64,000 nt of DNA from Vibrio agarivorans (GTDB lineage Bacteria; Pseudomonadota; Gammaproteobacteria; Enterobacterales; Vibrionaceae), in contig NZ_JAUFQF010000002.1 in the NCBI RefSeq assembly GCF_030409635.1, positions 186,001 to 250,000 on the forward strand. Direction: 5' to 3'. Each line of letters opens with the position of its first letter. Within the stretch, counting starts at the first letter, position 1. A program made the position numbers and the translations under genes. Under the pieces are notes generated by a model that made no database searches, was not told the origin of the DNA, and saw nothing but the letters and a program-made list of their open reading frames with translations. Below are positions 62,873-64,000 of this stretch, piece by piece.

Positions 62873-63070
62873 ATGTCCATTAATTCTATTGACCATGATG
62901 AAATGTCAACCATCACTCATAAATGGGATCACGACAACATGCCTGACGATGTTCAGCCAACCAAGCAGGTGAAATGTGCGGAAGCTCGTCGTCGTATCGA
63001 AATGCTCAAGGAAATTAGAGAGAGCGGCCTCACAATGGAAGAGGCGAGAGAGTTAGGTTTGATCCATTAA
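62873..63070 (+). CDS. Small cytosolic protein, unknown
   Basis: This 65-residue protein starts at ATG 62873, six bases after CAGGAGG. It has an acidic, His/Asp-rich N-terminal half and a charged C-terminal helix (AEARRRIEMLKEIRESGLTM) ending EEARELGLIH. No membrane segment or signal. An intrinsic terminator follows. I do not recognise the family. The helical Arg/Glu-rich segment suggests a protein-protein contact. Confidence 0.7.
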   Translation: MSINSIDHDEMSTITHKWDHDNMPDDVQPTKQVKCAEARRRIEMLKEIRESGLTMEEARELGLIH

Positions 63071-63077
63071 TCTTTCG

Positions 63078-63108
63078 AGGGTGGCGTTCACGTCACCCTT
63101 ATTGTTTT
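63078..63108 (+). terminator. Intrinsic terminator
   Basis: A 9-bp stem AGGGTGGCG/CGTCACCCT with a TTCA loop (63078-63099) is followed by TATTGTTTTT. Confidence 0.85.
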
Positions 63109-63232
63109 TGTAGTGCCCCTTCAGTAATCGCTGTATGGAGACTACCGCCTAGATTTCAAACTCACACCTTTGGTTCACTTCCGTGTATACTGTGTGCCTT
63201 ATGTACCAACTTGTCAGTGCGAGTAACCCGAA

Positions 63233-63439
63233 ATGTCTCATAATTTGTCACTTTTAGACGCCAGCGCAAAAAATGTTATTGAGCTGGACAAGCAAGCTTC
63301 GTTTATCGTTTGGAAAGTCAAAAATGGCAAAGGAACCTTCGAGGAAGTTCAAAACCAGTTGGACAAATTGACCGATCCTGCAGAGCAAGAGACGTTTCAA
63401 GCATCAGTGATGAAATATCGTCAGATGATGGGTCTGTAA
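63233..63439 (+). CDS. Small conserved-looking protein, unknown
   Basis: This 68-residue cytosolic protein (MSHNLSLLDASAKNVIELDK; WKVKNGKGTFEEVQNQLDKL; MKYRQMMGL) looks like a compact three-helix protein. No strong ribosome-binding site precedes the ATG. It lies between two single-gene units on the same strand. Function unknown. The composition is typical of a real protein, not a chance frame. Confidence 0.6.
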   Translation: MSHNLSLLDASAKNVIELDKQASFIVWKVKNGKGTFEEVQNQLDKLTDPAEQETFQASVMKYRQMMGL

Positions 63440-63552
63440 GGGTTGTTATTGGTCAAAGAACACCGAACTAAACGGTTTAGTTAATTGAAAAGGGCAATGG
63501 TTTTGCTAAAATCTTTGCCGTTAAAAATCGAAACACTAGAGAGAACATCCCG

Positions 63553-64000
63553 ATGGGAAGAAGTTTTGAAGTGCGCAAAGCCTCAATGGCGAAAACTGCA
63601 GGCGCAAAAATTAAAGTTTATTCTAAGTACGGTAAAGAGATTTACGTTTGTGCAAAAAATGGCGGTTCTGATCCTGATATGAACCTATCGCTTAAGCACC
63701 TAATTGCAAAGGCGAAGAAAGACCAAGTTCCAGCACACGTTATTGATAAGGCACTAGACAAAGCGAGCGGTGGCGGTGGTGAAGATTACCAACCAGCGCG
63801 CTACGAAGGCTTTGGCCCAGGTGGCACTAGCGTGATCGTTGACTGTCTGACTGATAACGGCAACCGTACATTCCAAGATGTTCGCCAATGCTTTGTAAAA
63901 ACAGGCGCGAAAATTGGTGTAGAAGGTTCGGTTTCTCACATGTTTGCTCACCAAGCGGTATTCCAGTTTAAGGGCGAAGATGATGAAGTGGTACTTGAAG
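63553..64000 (+). CDS. YebC/TACO1-family protein (YeeN subgroup), 3' end beyond window
   Basis: At least 149 residues are visible from ATG 63553; the frame is still open at base 64000. The N-terminus [20 protein letters not shown], then [20 protein letters not shown] and [20 protein letters not shown], matches the YebC/PmpR family and in detail the shorter YeeN type. These proteins help the ribosome translate difficult sequences such as polyproline, or were described as regulators. The C-terminus cannot be assessed. Confidence 0.88.
   Translation, partial: MGRSFEVRKASMAKTAGAKIKVYSKYGKEIYVCAKNGGSDPDMNLSLKHLIAKAKKDQVPAHVIDKALDKASGGGGEDYQPARYEGFGPGGTSVIVDCLTDNGNRTFQDVRQCFVKTGAKIGVEGSVSHMFAHQAVFQFKGEDDEVVLE

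Noticed and set aside
1..64000. Search for CRISPR arrays, insertion sequences, integron attachment sites, tRNA or rRNA genes and riboswitches
   Set aside because: No repeat-spacer pattern, transposase, VCR-like repeat, cloverleaf or recognised aptamer was seen by reading; a covariance-model search would be needed to exclude small RNAs fully.

Overview
The window comes from the secondary chromosome (chromosome II) of a Vibrio, around its replication origin. Three things support this. An rctB initiator gene (60166-62136) is preceded by an array of six GATC-containing 12-mers, a DnaA box and an AT-rich segment with phased ATCA repeats. A parA-parB pair (56575-58767) lies on the other side of the origin. 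Six copies of the chromosome II centromere motif TTTACANTGTAAA are spread over 46.3-59.0 kb. The species cannot be fixed from the sequence alone. No rRNA, tRNA, insertion sequence, integron or CRISPR array was seen.

Layout. (1) 1-4687: the 3' part of an exopolysaccharide operon (flippase C-terminus, sulfotransferase, three family-2 glycosyltransferases) with overlapping or abutting genes. (2) 5037-9895: an acidic calcium-binding RTX-type matrix protein, its type I ABC exporter and membrane fusion protein, and a fourth gene of the DUF6625 type. This matches the V. vulnificus cabABC / V. parahaemolyticus mfpABC biofilm-matrix locus. (3) 10000-11651: two tandem CsgD/VpsT-type LuxR regulators that probably control regions 1-2. 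(4) 11933-20109: an RluA-type pseudouridine synthase, a HAD phosphatase, an outer-membrane protein, a LysR regulator, an HlyD-like membrane pair and a chemoreceptor. (5) 20217-28695: an O-acyltransferase, a dicarboxylate/glutamate symporter, a large M60 (enhancin/ImpA-like) metalloprotease and NhaD. (6) 28917-34947: hdfR/maoP, a DUF3081 protein, a Kef-type K+/H+ antiporter with its flavoprotein partner, and a MATE pump. (7) 35158-43269: a maltodextrin cluster (malZ, lipoprotein alpha-amylase, malM, lamB, GlgX-like debranching enzyme) with MalT-box candidates in the lamB/debranching intergenic region. (8) 43440-54061: a diguanylate cyclase, a LysR regulator, small proteins, ctlX, an ABC exporter, an M48 lipoprotein protease, an unlisted 30-residue microprotein and a FapA/DUF342 protein. 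(9) 54468-64000: tmcA, parAB, the origin, rctB, two small conserved-looking proteins and the start of a YebC/YeeN-family gene.

How the parts fit. Regions 1-3 look like one biofilm-matrix module: polysaccharide synthesis, a secreted Ca-binding matrix protein, and c-di-GMP-type regulators. The exporter ATPase is unusual because its Q-loop, signature loop and catalytic glutamate are all altered. The maltodextrin genes form a MalT-type regulon with intrinsic terminators between lamB, malM and the amylase, which should give graded expression. The origin region adds 12-mers to the left of the core (rctA-like) and two more about 400 bp to the right of rctB. The most promising items to follow up are the degenerate exporter ATPase, the microprotein at 52235, the extra 12-mers right of rctB, the 50-nt perfect palindrome at 16214 and the repeated operator-like palindromes at 17903 and 18099.
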